From positions 1 through 64,000 of the forward strand of contig JANMEL010000110.1 of the NCBI GenBank assembly GCA_031376885.1: a stretch of 64,000 nt of DNA, in the 5' to 3' direction. Of the stretch, positions 17,479 through 26,140 are shown piece by piece. The DNA is from Chamaesiphon sp031376885. Lineage in GTDB: Bacteria; Cyanobacteriota; Cyanobacteriia; Cyanobacteriales; Chamaesiphonaceae. The notes beneath the pieces were generated by a model. It saw only the letters and a program-made list of their open reading frames with translations. It did no database searches and was not told the origin of the DNA. The number at the start of each line of letters is the position of its first letter. The first letter of the stretch is position 1. The translations under genes and the position numbers were made by a program.

Positions 17479-19116
17479 ATGGAAGTGAAAGCAATCAAGA
17501 AGTGTATTTTAGTGCTGGCTGCGAATCCGCGCTCCACCGATCGACTAGAATTAGAACGAGAAGCAGCAAAGATTGAGCGACAATTACAGCAAAAGAATCG
17601 ACGAGATTATGTCGTGCGAATCGAGCAAGGGAATAGCATTAAAGATTTATCTAGGTATTTATTGAAGTACCAACCAGTTATCGTCCATGTCGTCGGTCAT
17701 GGGAGTGCTACAGGTAAAATCTTATTGGAGACAGATCTTCACCCAGCAACGCCAGCCGAAATCGCTAACTTATTTGCGACTGTACAACAGCAAATTGAGT
17801 GTGTGATACTCAATAGTTGTTTTTCGGACGAAATGGCAGATGCACTGGTAGAATACATTCCCTGCACGATCGGGATCGATGAAGAAATCGACGATTCAGC
17901 AGCAGTGACATTTATCAGTAAATTTTATGAGGGAGTAGCAAGCAATATAGGATACTATAAAGCCTTCGAGTTAGGGCGCGACCAAATTAAATCCTCAGAG
18001 CTGCTAGATGACAATCTACCCTGCTTGATTACCCGCGATCGAACATTATTAGGTGTGCCAGAAGATCCCTATGGCAACCCTAATGAAACGCTCACGGTGG
18101 TTACTCGTAGTGGAAAATCGGCTAGTACTACTCAGCCGCAAGAAAAACCAACTCTATATCCCCTATGGTATGGCACCAATCGTCGGCGAGATAGTAGTAA
18201 AGTTTTTTCAGAAGAACGAGACAATTGCATCCACTATGGTCGTTGTGAAGTTATCGTCCCAAAATCTCATAAGATTGGCTCGCCAGGGTTCTTGGAGCAG
18301 TTTTTGCGCGGTAAAAGTAATCGGCTCAAACTAGACAAAACGAGCCTCAAACAGATGATAGCCGAAGATTTCTGGACAGATGTCAAAGCTAACTTGGCGA
18401 AAAAAAATCCAGGGGAGCGGATTGCCGTAGTATTTATTCATGGCTTCAACGTTAGCTTTGAGGGAGCAGCTCTAACTGCGGCTCAACTTGGGTGCGATCT
18501 AAAAATCCCGTTGACTGCTTTTTATAGTTGGCCATCTCAGGGTAAGCCGAAGTTGAGAGAATATACGGCGGATGAAGCCAGTATCCAAGCCAGCGAACCT
18601 TATATCGTTGAGTTTCTGACTCGGTTTGTGACAGAAACCGATGCGGATCGAGTACATATTATCGCTCATAGTATGGGAAATCGGGGCTTATTGCGATCGC
18701 TCCAACGGATTGCTACCCAATTCCAAGGACAAAGTACCGTACCATTTGGACAGATCTTTCTTGCTGCACCAGATGAAGATCGTGACGTATTTCGAGATCT
18801 CACTGCGGTTTGTCCAACCGTAGCCGAACGCACCACGGTATATATTTCTCGTAATGACCAAGCTCTACGCAGTTCTGGTTGGATTCACAAGCGTTCTCGG
18901 ACTGGGTTTTCGCCCCCAGTTACCATCGTTCCTGGAGTAGATACGATCGATGTTTCCAATATCGACTTGACTATATTAGGACACGGATATTTTAGCGACG
19001 ATGAGAGTGTACTAAGCGATATGTACAGTCTACTCTCAGAAAATAAATCCCCACAAAACCGATTTAGATTGATAGAACAAGAACTAGAAACTCAAAAATA
19101 TTGGATGATGAAATAG
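17479..19116 (+). CDS. CHAT-like protease fused to a DUF900-type alpha/beta hydrolase
   Basis: 545 residues. Residues 1-190 form a caspase-like CHAT domain: CILVLAANPRSTDRLELERE, His74 in VIVHVVGHGSATG and Cys114 in CVILNSCFSDEMADAL, the expected His-Cys dyad. Residues ~225-525 are an alpha/beta hydrolase of the DUF900 family: PLWYGTNRRR, VVFIHGFNVSFEGAA (oxyanion loop), Ser398 in IIAHSMGNRG, a possible Asp in APDEDRDVF and His502 in ILGHGYF. There is no signal peptide. Expected to be cytosolic, with both peptidase and esterase/lipase activity. Convergent with a membrane-anchored CHAT gene. Similar fusions act as effectors in prokaryotic defence or cell death (family knowledge; role here inferred). 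Confidence 0.85.
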   Translation: MEVKAIKKCILVLAANPRSTDRLELEREAAKIERQLQQKNRRDYVVRIEQGNSIKDLSRYLLKYQPVIVHVVGHGSATGKILLETDLHPATPAEIANLFATVQQQIECVILNSCFSDEMADALVEYIPCTIGIDEEIDDSAAVTFISKFYEGVASNIGYYKAFELGRDQIKSSELLDDNLPCLITRDRTLLGVPEDPYGNPNETLTVVTRSGKSASTTQPQEKPTLYPLWYGTNRRRDSSKVFSEERDNCIHYGRCEVIVPKSHKIGSPGFLEQFLRGKSNRLKLDKTSLKQMIAEDFWTDVKANLAKKNPGERIAVVFIHGFNVSFEGAALTAAQLGCDLKIPLTAFYSWPSQGKPKLREYTADEASIQASEPYIVEFLTRFVTETDADRVHIIAHSMGNRGLLRSLQRIATQFQGQSTVPFGQIFLAAPDEDRDVFRDLTAVCPTVAERTTVYISRNDQALRSSGWIHKRSRTGFSPPVTIVPGVDTIDVSNIDLTILGHGYFSDDESVLSDMYSLLSENKSPQNRFRLIEQELETQKYWMMK

Positions 19117-19143
19117 AGATTAGGAAATAGCTGCTCCTTATTT

Positions 19144-19182
19144 AACATCCATACTCCTTGGTGACAAAGGAGTATGGATGTT
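19144..19182. terminator. Bidirectional-type terminator between the two CHAT genes
   Basis: Perfect 16-bp inverted repeat (19144-19159 with 19167-19182) around a 7-base loop, located between the convergent stops at 19116 and 19267. The flanking TTTAA/TTTAGG gives short T-runs. Confidence 0.8.
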
Positions 19183-19266
19183 TAGGATGCGATCGTAAAA
19201 TTGTTGAAAGTCTAAATATTGTAACTAGTCTGATGATAAGTCTATAAATTAGATAGTGTGAGATAT

Positions 19267-22200
19267 CTATCCAACCCCTTTGACCTGAAATCCAGCCCAG
19301 TAATATGGACGAGCGAAAGGAATTGTCTTACCATTATCCTTTTTAAGGATAAGCTCAATATATTTTTCACGAATTTTTTCTAATTCGTCAACATTACCTT
19401 TGGGATTCTTCTTTTGTTCATTATCAATGAGTCCCGAATATACTTCAATACACTCTTTAAGAGTATTTTCAAAGCCTTCTATCTCACGTTTTAAATCTTG
19501 CAAACTAGCATTTTTAAGCCATATCTGAGCATCAGCAAGAGAACTAGATAGGCAATTGAGAGAATTGTTATGTTCCTTCCAGATCGAGTGGAATTTAATC
19601 ATTAAAAGAGATGTAGGCACATCATCGACTTCCCATAACGTTGTAACCAGTGCAGATAGTCCAGTATAAAATAGCGATCGCTCTAGTCCAAGTATCTCAC
19701 TACCAGCACCAATTAAATCTCCTCTCCCAGTTAGACAAGCAGACAAAATCATTACTTTTGCGGTAGAACTTTTTAATTCTCCACCTAAAATTTGAGCAGC
19801 AGATAGCTGCTTCTCGTATAAACAAAGATATGTCCGTTCGAGTGCATTAATAGATTCAGATTCTTCATAGTTCGCATGACCACTAAAATGGATTATTTCC
19901 GAGGATTGAAATTCATCTATGAATTGACGATCTATTGCTTCATCTTTGATGGGCTTAGTATTGTTATATAGCTTGGCGATTGACTCAATCTCAAAGCCAG
20001 CCCAGTATAGAAAATCTTGAGTTTTTGGATAACGCGATACACCTGCAATCAAAAAATGAGGAGGCGCGATCCGAGCGCGCTTCTCTTCTTGGTCTTTAAG
20101 AAGAAATAGTAGACTAAGACTTGGTGTGACTCTAATTTTAAAGTCATCAACTAGCCGACGATCATCATTACGATCGAGGTACATCGCCGACCAAGGTATG
20201 AACTGAAATTCATCATTCCCCATAATTATCAGCTTGTCTAAATGACCAGGTAAGTGTTTAAGCATGGGTTGAACTAATCCTTCAGAAATACCTGACAAGT
20301 TACTATAAGCAGTTGACTCTAATTCTTTAATCAGTTCTTGTGAATTTTCTTGCAAGTCGTTTACACTTCTTGAGTCATCAATCATGAAATATTCAAGCTG
20401 AATTTCATTGTCTTTACTAAATAAGTAAAAGCAGACAATTTTGTTCCATTGTCTTCCTAAAGTAAATTGAGAATCACATAATCCATGATAACTTATGACA
20501 GCTTCATTAGAAGTAATACATTCCTTCTTCCATAATTCATCATAAGTAGCTGCATCATCACTCTGGGTTGATTTCTCACTCCAAAATAATGGCTTGAAAG
20601 TAATTAGAGATGATGCCGCAGGATTGATATGATGGATCTTCCGAATAATAGATTTTTTATTTCTATTTAGATCTTTTATTCTACTTTTCTTTATATTGTT
20701 AAATCTCCATTCTAGATGCTTTTGTAGATTATTCGGTAGTAGATCTATATAGAAAGGCTTGGGATATTTAGCAGAATCAACAAATGCTATTGAAAGATCT
20801 AAATTCTGGAGTTTTACTAAGTTTTTTTGCAAATCTCCAGTTGAAGAAGATGTTCTTTGACGTAATAAGTCGAGCGTCGCACGAGCCTTTGCATGTTCTG
20901 AGTAACTAAAAGCTTGACGAATATCTCCTGCTTGAATAGCTGCATCGATCGCCCAATCATAGAATTTGAGATATATATCTCCAAATCCTATTCCTAATTC
21001 GTCACTATTGACACTATTACGAATACCTTCAAAAAGAGAAATACCATCACGAAGTAATGAAAAACCAGGTTTTACGTCACTCCATTTTACTAAAACTTTG
21101 CCTTGACAGCAGTAAAGAAAGGCTAAATCAAAAGTTCGGTTATCTTTAATAGCGTCATTTATAAGATTACTAATAACTTTTTTTTCTTCTTCTTTGGAGA
21201 AATCTAATAAACCCTCAGCAAGAATTAGTGGGATAAGAGTATAATTTTCATTAATGAAAGGATTTGAAAATGAGAGGGACATCCCTAGAATATCAAAAGT
21301 TAATACCTCAGATATAGTCTCAATTTCCTCAATTGTTAGATTATAACTTTTCTCTTTCCCTTTTGAAATAGCAAATATTTTACTTTGTACATGGAAAAGG
21401 TTTTCAATTTCTTCAGTTAATTTTAAAAATTTCGGTCGATCATTTTTAAATATCTCAAATAGTGCATCTGTATCTGTATCTGTATTTAGCAATAGCCATA
21501 TAAATAACTTATTTAGATCTTGTGGCTTATTTATTCTCCATGGATTAGGAGAATACCGGATCAAATAAAGAACTAGCTCTGGTAATTTATCTACATTAAT
21601 TTGGGAATGATCTCGATCTGTTCCACTATCTTCACACCACATGTTAGTATAATTTTCATATAGCATTCTAATAGATAGTACATTTACAAAAGATAAGTTT
21701 CCAATTTCTAAATATTCATTAGTCTTTAGATAGAGTGATTTTGCATTCTCTTTCTGATTTAACCGTAGATAAAATTCAAATATTTCCTTAAAAAGGATAT
21801 CAATCTGTTTTTCCAAGAAAAATCTATCGGTTTGTTTTACACCTGAAGTCTCTAAATTATCTACAATTCCTGGGAATCTTGCATATAATTTTTCAGCTTG
21901 CTTGATATTTCCCATCAGAAGCATCTGTCGAGCAACTACTTGTAAACTCTCCAACTGGCTGGCTAAAAATTTCAGCTTATTACCTGAAAATAGCCATAGC
22001 CACTTTGGGCTAGCTGTAACATACAATATAGTGAAGTCAATTAATTCTTCGGCAATCTGAACTTCATCAATAATAAATGAACTGCGTTTTTGGAAAGACA
22101 TTAATCCTCTCAATATAATTGAGTGAATTGCAATTGATACAGTTGCAAACATTGTCAGTGGAACAATTTTTAGTTGTAATACTTGAATAGCTGGGAAGTA

Positions 22201-23091
22201 AATTTTCCAAACACATGTATGAATCACTTTCCAAAATTTATTTCTACTTGAATAGAAACTTATTAATACAATAATTTGACTGACTACTATCATCAATAAT
22301 CCTGTCAAAATACTAAAAATAAACCAGCTCAATAAAAGTAGTGAAAATAAAATATTCCAAGAGCCAGATATGTATAAATGCGATGTTACAAGATTCCAAA
22401 GAAAGTAAATTACTGGTGCGGCAAGAGCAGCAAATCCTAATCCTGAAATCAAACAAATTATTATAATGCAGATAGCAAGTATTATAGATATAACCCAGCT
22501 TAATTTTAATAAAACAAAAAGAATACTACTTAGCAGTCTCTTTTCTTTGAAATCATATATTTGAGCACGTAAAAATGCAATTCCAAATATCCCCGTAACA
22601 ACCCAAGATATAATAAATGGAAAAATTGAAAGTGTAGCCCCTGAAGCAAAAAGAGATAAGATATTTGTTTTTTCACTCAAAAAACTTTGAGATAGTTCGG
22701 ATGACCATTTAGATAAAGCATTCCATAAAAGTTTCAATAGTGGATTATTAGCAGCAGAGATTATAAAAATTGACACTACTACTGTGCAGGGTAAAATAAA
22801 TGAAATCAGACAATATATAATTATTCTCTGAAGTAATCGAGAATTATTTTTCTGAAGCAATCGAGAATTATTTTGCGGAAGTAAGAATTTATTCCAGTTA
22901 TGAGCAGCAGATAAGAAAGCAAGTACACATATGTTAGCTACCATAAAAGTGGACACATGTGTCATTATCACCCATATACTAGTTGCATTTGATGTATTTA
23001 TGTTTCCTGCGATAAATTTGCTAACTGCCAAAAGAAAACAATTAAATCCAATAAACTCAATAGCAGCTTGACTTCGCGGTATTTTTGGCAT
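19267..23091 (-). CDS. Polytopic membrane protein with TPR-like middle and C-terminal CHAT protease domain
   Basis: 1274 residues. Residues ~10-345 contain about eight to ten hydrophobic helices (for example WVISIILAICIIIICLISGL and LLLLSWFIFSILTGLLMIVV). Residues ~375-800 are helical and probably TPR-like (MLLMGNIKQAEKLYARFPG; EHAKARATLDLLRQR). The C-terminal ~330 residues are a CHAT domain with QFIPWSAMYLD, His1072 in EIIHFSGHANYEE and Cys1119 in MILSACLTGRGD. The usual CHAT ending SALVTTLWEVDD and PYYWAGFQVKG is present. TPR-CHAT proteins act as signal-gated peptidases; here the sensor part would be in the membrane. It faces the CHAT-hydrolase gene tail to tail, so the two may form one system. 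Confidence 0.87.
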   Translation of the reverse strand: MPKIPRSQAAIEFIGFNCFLLAVSKFIAGNINTSNATSIWVIMTHVSTFMVANICVLAFLSAAHNWNKFLLPQNNSRLLQKNNSRLLQRIIIYCLISFILPCTVVVSIFIISAANNPLLKLLWNALSKWSSELSQSFLSEKTNILSLFASGATLSIFPFIISWVVTGIFGIAFLRAQIYDFKEKRLLSSILFVLLKLSWVISIILAICIIIICLISGLGFAALAAPVIYFLWNLVTSHLYISGSWNILFSLLLLSWFIFSILTGLLMIVVSQIIVLISFYSSRNKFWKVIHTCVWKIYFPAIQVLQLKIVPLTMFATVSIAIHSIILRGLMSFQKRSSFIIDEVQIAEELIDFTILYVTASPKWLWLFSGNKLKFLASQLESLQVVARQMLLMGNIKQAEKLYARFPGIVDNLETSGVKQTDRFFLEKQIDILFKEIFEFYLRLNQKENAKSLYLKTNEYLEIGNLSFVNVLSIRMLYENYTNMWCEDSGTDRDHSQINVDKLPELVLYLIRYSPNPWRINKPQDLNKLFIWLLLNTDTDTDALFEIFKNDRPKFLKLTEEIENLFHVQSKIFAISKGKEKSYNLTIEEIETISEVLTFDILGMSLSFSNPFINENYTLIPLILAEGLLDFSKEEEKKVISNLINDAIKDNRTFDLAFLYCCQGKVLVKWSDVKPGFSLLRDGISLFEGIRNSVNSDELGIGFGDIYLKFYDWAIDAAIQAGDIRQAFSYSEHAKARATLDLLRQRTSSSTGDLQKNLVKLQNLDLSIAFVDSAKYPKPFYIDLLPNNLQKHLEWRFNNIKKSRIKDLNRNKKSIIRKIHHINPAASSLITFKPLFWSEKSTQSDDAATYDELWKKECITSNEAVISYHGLCDSQFTLGRQWNKIVCFYLFSKDNEIQLEYFMIDDSRSVNDLQENSQELIKELESTAYSNLSGISEGLVQPMLKHLPGHLDKLIIMGNDEFQFIPWSAMYLDRNDDRRLVDDFKIRVTPSLSLLFLLKDQEEKRARIAPPHFLIAGVSRYPKTQDFLYWAGFEIESIAKLYNNTKPIKDEAIDRQFIDEFQSSEIIHFSGHANYEESESINALERTYLCLYEKQLSAAQILGGELKSSTAKVMILSACLTGRGDLIGAGSEILGLERSLFYTGLSALVTTLWEVDDVPTSLLMIKFHSIWKEHNNSLNCLSSSLADAQIWLKNASLQDLKREIEGFENTLKECIEVYSGLIDNEQKKNPKGNVDELEKIREKYIELILKKDNGKTIPFARPYYWAGFQVKGVG

Positions 23092-23360
23092 TTTAAGTAT
23101 ATTTTTATTTGAATCTTAATTCAAGAATATTTAGATCGACTTGATGAGCTAATCCTAAATTAGCATCACTATATTAATAAAAAGGATAGCATACTCGATC
23201 TATATATTGCCGATAAGATCGATTGGTACTAATAGACTTGATGTAATCCTATTTGAGGGTTTATACAAAAAAACCTACCAGAACAATCTACTAGCTTGCG
23301 TATATAAATATGCTTATTCTCTTTGTTCGAGGGTTTGTACAAAAAAATCCAAAATGCACT

Positions 23361-23612
23361 TTCCGATTTCGATAACGCTGCCAAGACAGGTCGGAAAAAA
23401 TGCCTAAAATAAAGTTGGCAGTCAATCGTCAACTTTGCTCAAGCTGCTTCCCCATGTCTCTCAACTTACCAATCCAGCACTTCGCGTTAACGTAGCCTCT
23501 CATGAGAGAGAATCCTCGAATATTAACACGCAAACGGCGAGTGGGCTGTTTCTAATTGCTTTCAGGATTGTTTAGTCGCCAGGGGTGGAGATCGATCGAT
23601 CGATATCCAAAT
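23361..23612 (+). pseudogene. Second remnant of the PrimPol 3' region with the same flanks
   Basis: 23560-23605 matches the sequence around 16165-16210 (TTTCAGGATTG, GCCAGGGGTGGAGAT). The preceding ~190 bp resembles 16816-16975: AATGCC with AAAGTTGGC, then CTCTC with ACTT.CCAAT.CAGCACTTCGCG. No frame of useful length is left. A short hairpin (AAAGTTG ... CAACTTT) lies near 23411-23436. The rest of the gap 23092-23637 shows nothing else I can name. Confidence 0.65.
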
Positions 23613-23637
23613 TCGACAGCTTTCGAGTCAAATGTGT

Positions 23638-23675
23638 AATAATGTCGGTAATAATTAATATTTACCGACATTATT
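23638..23675. promoter_or_regulatory. Perfect 14-bp inverted repeat in front of abiEi, likely AbiEi operator
   Basis: AATAATGTCGGTAA (23638-23651) and TTACCGACATTATT (23662-23675) are exact complements around a 10-base spacer. The right arm ends one base before the ATG at 23677, covering the ribosome site. AbiEi antitoxins are known to repress their own operon by binding inverted repeats, so this is the expected operator. Confidence 0.85.
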
Positions 23676-23676
23676 C

Positions 23677-24279
23677 ATGAAATCGAGCCAAAGCGAGAAA
23701 ATTCTCCATCTCGCCAAATCTCAAAGTACGATTCGGACTCGCGATGCGCGAGAGTTAGGCATTCATCCCGAATATCTGCGCCGCCTAGTAGAGCAAGGTT
23801 TACTCTTCAAATCTGGACGCGGGATGTATACATACATCGATGCCGAAATCACCGAACATCACAGTCTCACCATTGCGAGTCAACGAGTAGAGCATGGGGT
23901 AATCTGTCTGCTCTCTGCCCTCCAGTTTCATGACATCGGAACTCAAGCACCCTTTGAAATCTGGATAGCAATTGACGTTCATGCCCGCCGCCCCAATTCA
24001 GACGTACTATCATTGCATCCAATCTATATGTCAGGTTTAGCTCTGACGATGGGGATTGAAACTCACACGCTCGAAGGAACTCCAGTGCGAATCTTCAATC
24101 TGCCCAAAACCATCGTCGATTGTTTTAAATACCGCCATAAAATTGGGCTAGATGTCGCTTTAGAAGCTCTACGAGAAAGCTGGGAATCTCGCCGCTGCTC
24201 GATGGATGAATTGTGGAAATACGCCAAAATTTGTCGGATGAGTAAAGTGATGCGTCCATATCTGGAATACCTATCATGA
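23677..24279 (+). CDS. abiEi: AbiEi antitoxin/transcriptional regulator of a type IV system
   Basis: 200 residues. An N-terminal winged HTH (IRTRDARELGIHPEYLRRLVEQGLL, then SGRGMYTY) is followed by the AbiEi domain (LLSALQFHDIGTQAPFEIWIAI; IFNLPKTIVDCFKYRHKIG; DVALEALRES). AbiEi proteins repress their operon through the N-terminal HTH and neutralise AbiEii without direct complex formation (family knowledge). The stop overlaps the start of abiEii by four bases. A palindrome abuts the start codon. A fragment of a related gene remains at 30776-30904. Confidence 0.93.
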   Translation: MKSSQSEKILHLAKSQSTIRTRDARELGIHPEYLRRLVEQGLLFKSGRGMYTYIDAEITEHHSLTIASQRVEHGVICLLSALQFHDIGTQAPFEIWIAIDVHARRPNSDVLSLHPIYMSGLALTMGIETHTLEGTPVRIFNLPKTIVDCFKYRHKIGLDVALEALRESWESRRCSMDELWKYAKICRMSKVMRPYLEYLS

Positions 24280-25202
24280 ATCAACCGCGCAATTTAGCCG
24301 CATCAGTCCGCCAGCGGCTGTTAAACCTCGCCCAAACTCAGAAAGAGGACTTCAACCTGGTTCTAACCCGCTATGGCATCGAACGTCTGTTATATCGATT
24401 AGAACATTCTGCTGCGGGAGAACGATTTATCCTCAAAGGGGCAATGCTATTCATTCTTTGGAGCAAAACACCCCACCGCGCTACTAAAGATGTGGATTTA
24501 TTATGTCGGGGAGACAATTCAATTGCCGAAATAGAAGCCATATTTCGAGCAGTTTGTGAAGTGGATGTCGTTCCAGATGGCTTAGAATTCGATCGAACAA
24601 CAGTAAAAGGTGAAGTAATCAAAGCCGAGCGAGAGTACCCAGGCGTAAGGATACGTCTCACTGCATTTATTGCAGGTACCCCGACGCGGATTAATTTACA
24701 GATTGATGTCGGGTTTGGCGATATCGTCACTCCCGCACCGCAACTGATGAGTTTGCCCGCACTCCTGGCGAATTTACCCGCACCTCAGTTATACGCTTAC
24801 AACCGCGAGACAGTTATCGCTGAAAAGTTTGAAGCGATGGTGTTATTAGGCATTGGGAATACGCGGATGAAGGATTTTTACGATCTATGGTATTTGTCCC
24901 AACATTTCACCTTTGAGGGGATTATACTGAGTCGAGCTATTGCTGCTACATTCGCTCGTCGGCGCACTCCTATTCCGACGAATACTCCCCTAGCATTGAC
25001 GAGTGAGTTTGCCAATGATGAAACCAAACAGCGGCAATGGTTGGCTTTTGTGAGAAAGGGAAAACTGAATGATGACGGCTTGCTTTTGAGCCAGATCTGC
25101 TCGATTCTTCACGATTTTTTGATGCCGCCAGCAATTGCGATCTATGAAAAAGTTGAATTAGATCGAGTGTGGTTGTCAGATTCTGGTTGGCATTTTCAGT
25201 AA
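24276..25202 (+). CDS. abiEii: AbiEii nucleotidyltransferase toxin
   Basis: 308 residues. The nucleotidyltransferase motif is clear: RFILKGAMLFILWSKTPHR, then ATKDVDLLCRG with the paired acidic residues, and a further acidic strand (INLQIDVGFGDIV). It continues with YNRETVIAEKFEAMVLLG and RMKDFYDLWYLS, typical of the family. AbiEii/MenT enzymes transfer nucleotides, tRNA being a known target for some members, and cause phage-triggered arrest. Directly coupled to abiEi. Confidence 0.93.
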   Translation: MNQPRNLAASVRQRLLNLAQTQKEDFNLVLTRYGIERLLYRLEHSAAGERFILKGAMLFILWSKTPHRATKDVDLLCRGDNSIAEIEAIFRAVCEVDVVPDGLEFDRTTVKGEVIKAEREYPGVRIRLTAFIAGTPTRINLQIDVGFGDIVTPAPQLMSLPALLANLPAPQLYAYNRETVIAEKFEAMVLLGIGNTRMKDFYDLWYLSQHFTFEGIILSRAIAATFARRRTPIPTNTPLALTSEFANDETKQRQWLAFVRKGKLNDDGLLLSQICSILHDFLMPPAIAIYEKVELDRVWLSDSGWHFQ

Positions 25203-25250
25203 TATAAATAAGCGATCGATCTAGTTGATTTAAAACGAAAAAATATACTA

Positions 25251-25287
25251 AATAAAGTTGGCGATTTAGTCGATCGCCAACTTTATT
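25251..25287. terminator. Strong 15-bp hairpin after abiEii
   Basis: 25251-25265 pairs exactly with 25273-25287 around 7 bases (AATAAAGTTGGCGAT arm), with a T-rich right end. It lies 48 bp after the abiEii stop. Related AAAGTTGGC motifs occur in both PrimPol remnants, so it may also be a dispersed repeat. Confidence 0.65.
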
Positions 25288-25331
25288 CAAGTTGTGTTCT
25301 AAACGTTTCTCGATCGCTCTAAAATAAACTA

Positions 25332-25664
25332 CTAGTAAGCACCGATCGGATCTACCGAGATTGTCCTTAACTCGAAACCTGGAGCCTCTAGATTTATAGA
25401 TCTAGCCGGATGAACAAAAAAAGTCTGATGTTCATCAAGAACCTCATCTAATGTAGACATACTTACGCCAAACCACATCCACCCCAACTTTTGATAGTAC
25501 TCAGATCGGTACTCAGATCGATCGTCCTTAATTAACGATCGAAACTCCCCAGCAGCTCCCCGCCCTCTTAATATCTCTTCCAACAAACAAGCCTTGTAGA
25601 CATGTGTACAATCCCAGACAGTATCATCTGGGATTCCAAACGCTTTAGCAAAAGGATTCGTCAT
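25332..25664 (-). CDS. Hypothetical protein, 110 residues
   Basis: Soluble protein of unknown family (MTNPFAKAFGIPDDTVWDC...). It holds two cysteines (DCTHVYKACLLEE), which could pair or bind metal, and a short internal repetition (DRSEYRSEY) coded by a duplicated ACTCAGATCG unit near 25500-25521. No signal peptide. Possibly co-transcribed with the small ORF upstream (25711-25896). Confidence 0.6.
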   Translation of the reverse strand: MTNPFAKAFGIPDDTVWDCTHVYKACLLEEILRGRGAAGEFRSLIKDDRSEYRSEYYQKLGWMWFGVSMSTLDEVLDEHQTFFVHPARSINLEAPGFELRTISVDPIGAY

Positions 25665-25677
25665 CCTAACAACCCAA

Positions 25678-25706
25678 TTATTAATTATTAACTATTAATT
25701 ATTAAT
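25678..25706. repeat. 7-bp-periodic ATTAATT/AACTATT run
   Basis: AATTATTAATTATTAACT-like heptamers fill the gap between the two small minus-strand genes. It belongs to the same class of heptameric repeats seen near 10.3, 32.0, 36.15, 51.5, 52.9, 55.0 and 55.5 kb. Confidence 0.7.
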
Positions 25707-25710
25707 TAAT

Positions 25711-25896
25711 TTACCGTCGCATGATGGGGAAATTGTGTTCGGGGAGCTGAGGGGGTGCGATTTTGTTACCCGATGAAGATATAGCGATCGTCGGCGCAAG
25801 AAAAGTCAGAGCCAACAAGAGTAAAAATAGCGGTGGACTCATTTTCAGATTTCTAAGTCTACTTACCAATCTAGCCGTCAAAGGATTATTTACCAT
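25711..25896 (-). CDS. Small membrane or secreted peptide (about 43-61 residues)
   Basis: A hydrophobic segment MSPPLFLLLLALTFLAPTIA follows a basic N-terminus, resembling a signal peptide or single transmembrane helix, with a short polar tail (PPQLPEHNFPIMRR). Start is uncertain: ATG at 25842 (MSPPLF) or at 25896. Its upstream region carries three AAACGTTT sites, as does the transfer-like operon and the secreted repeat gene at 52.8 kb. Confidence 0.4.
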   Translation of the reverse strand: MVNNPLTARLVSRLRNLKMSPPLFLLLLALTFLAPTIAISSSGNKIAPPQLPEHNFPIMRR

Positions 25897-26002
25897 GAGT
25901 TTATAGTGAATGATGAACAGTTAAACGAGAAACATAGTAAGTCAATCTAAACATAGAAGCTCATTAAGATTCATCAGCCAAATGTCAAGATCGACCATTC
26001 TC

Positions 26003-26049
26003 AAACGTTTACAAATCCACCCAAACGTTTAGAACATATTCAAACGTTT
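26003..26049. repeat. Three AAACGTTT palindromes (second cluster)
   Basis: Exact copies at 26003, 26023 and 26042, i.e. every 19-20 bp (about two helical turns), each preceded by C. They sit between the divergent small membrane gene and the EamA transporter. The regular phasing suggests cooperative protein binding on one DNA face. Confidence 0.8.
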
Positions 26050-26140
26050 AATCTTCTAATTATTAGACTAAATTAAAGATAATTGTTGCTATGGTAGACT
26101 TACTCAAATGTAACAGGGGGAGAATATCCCCCTTTATCTC

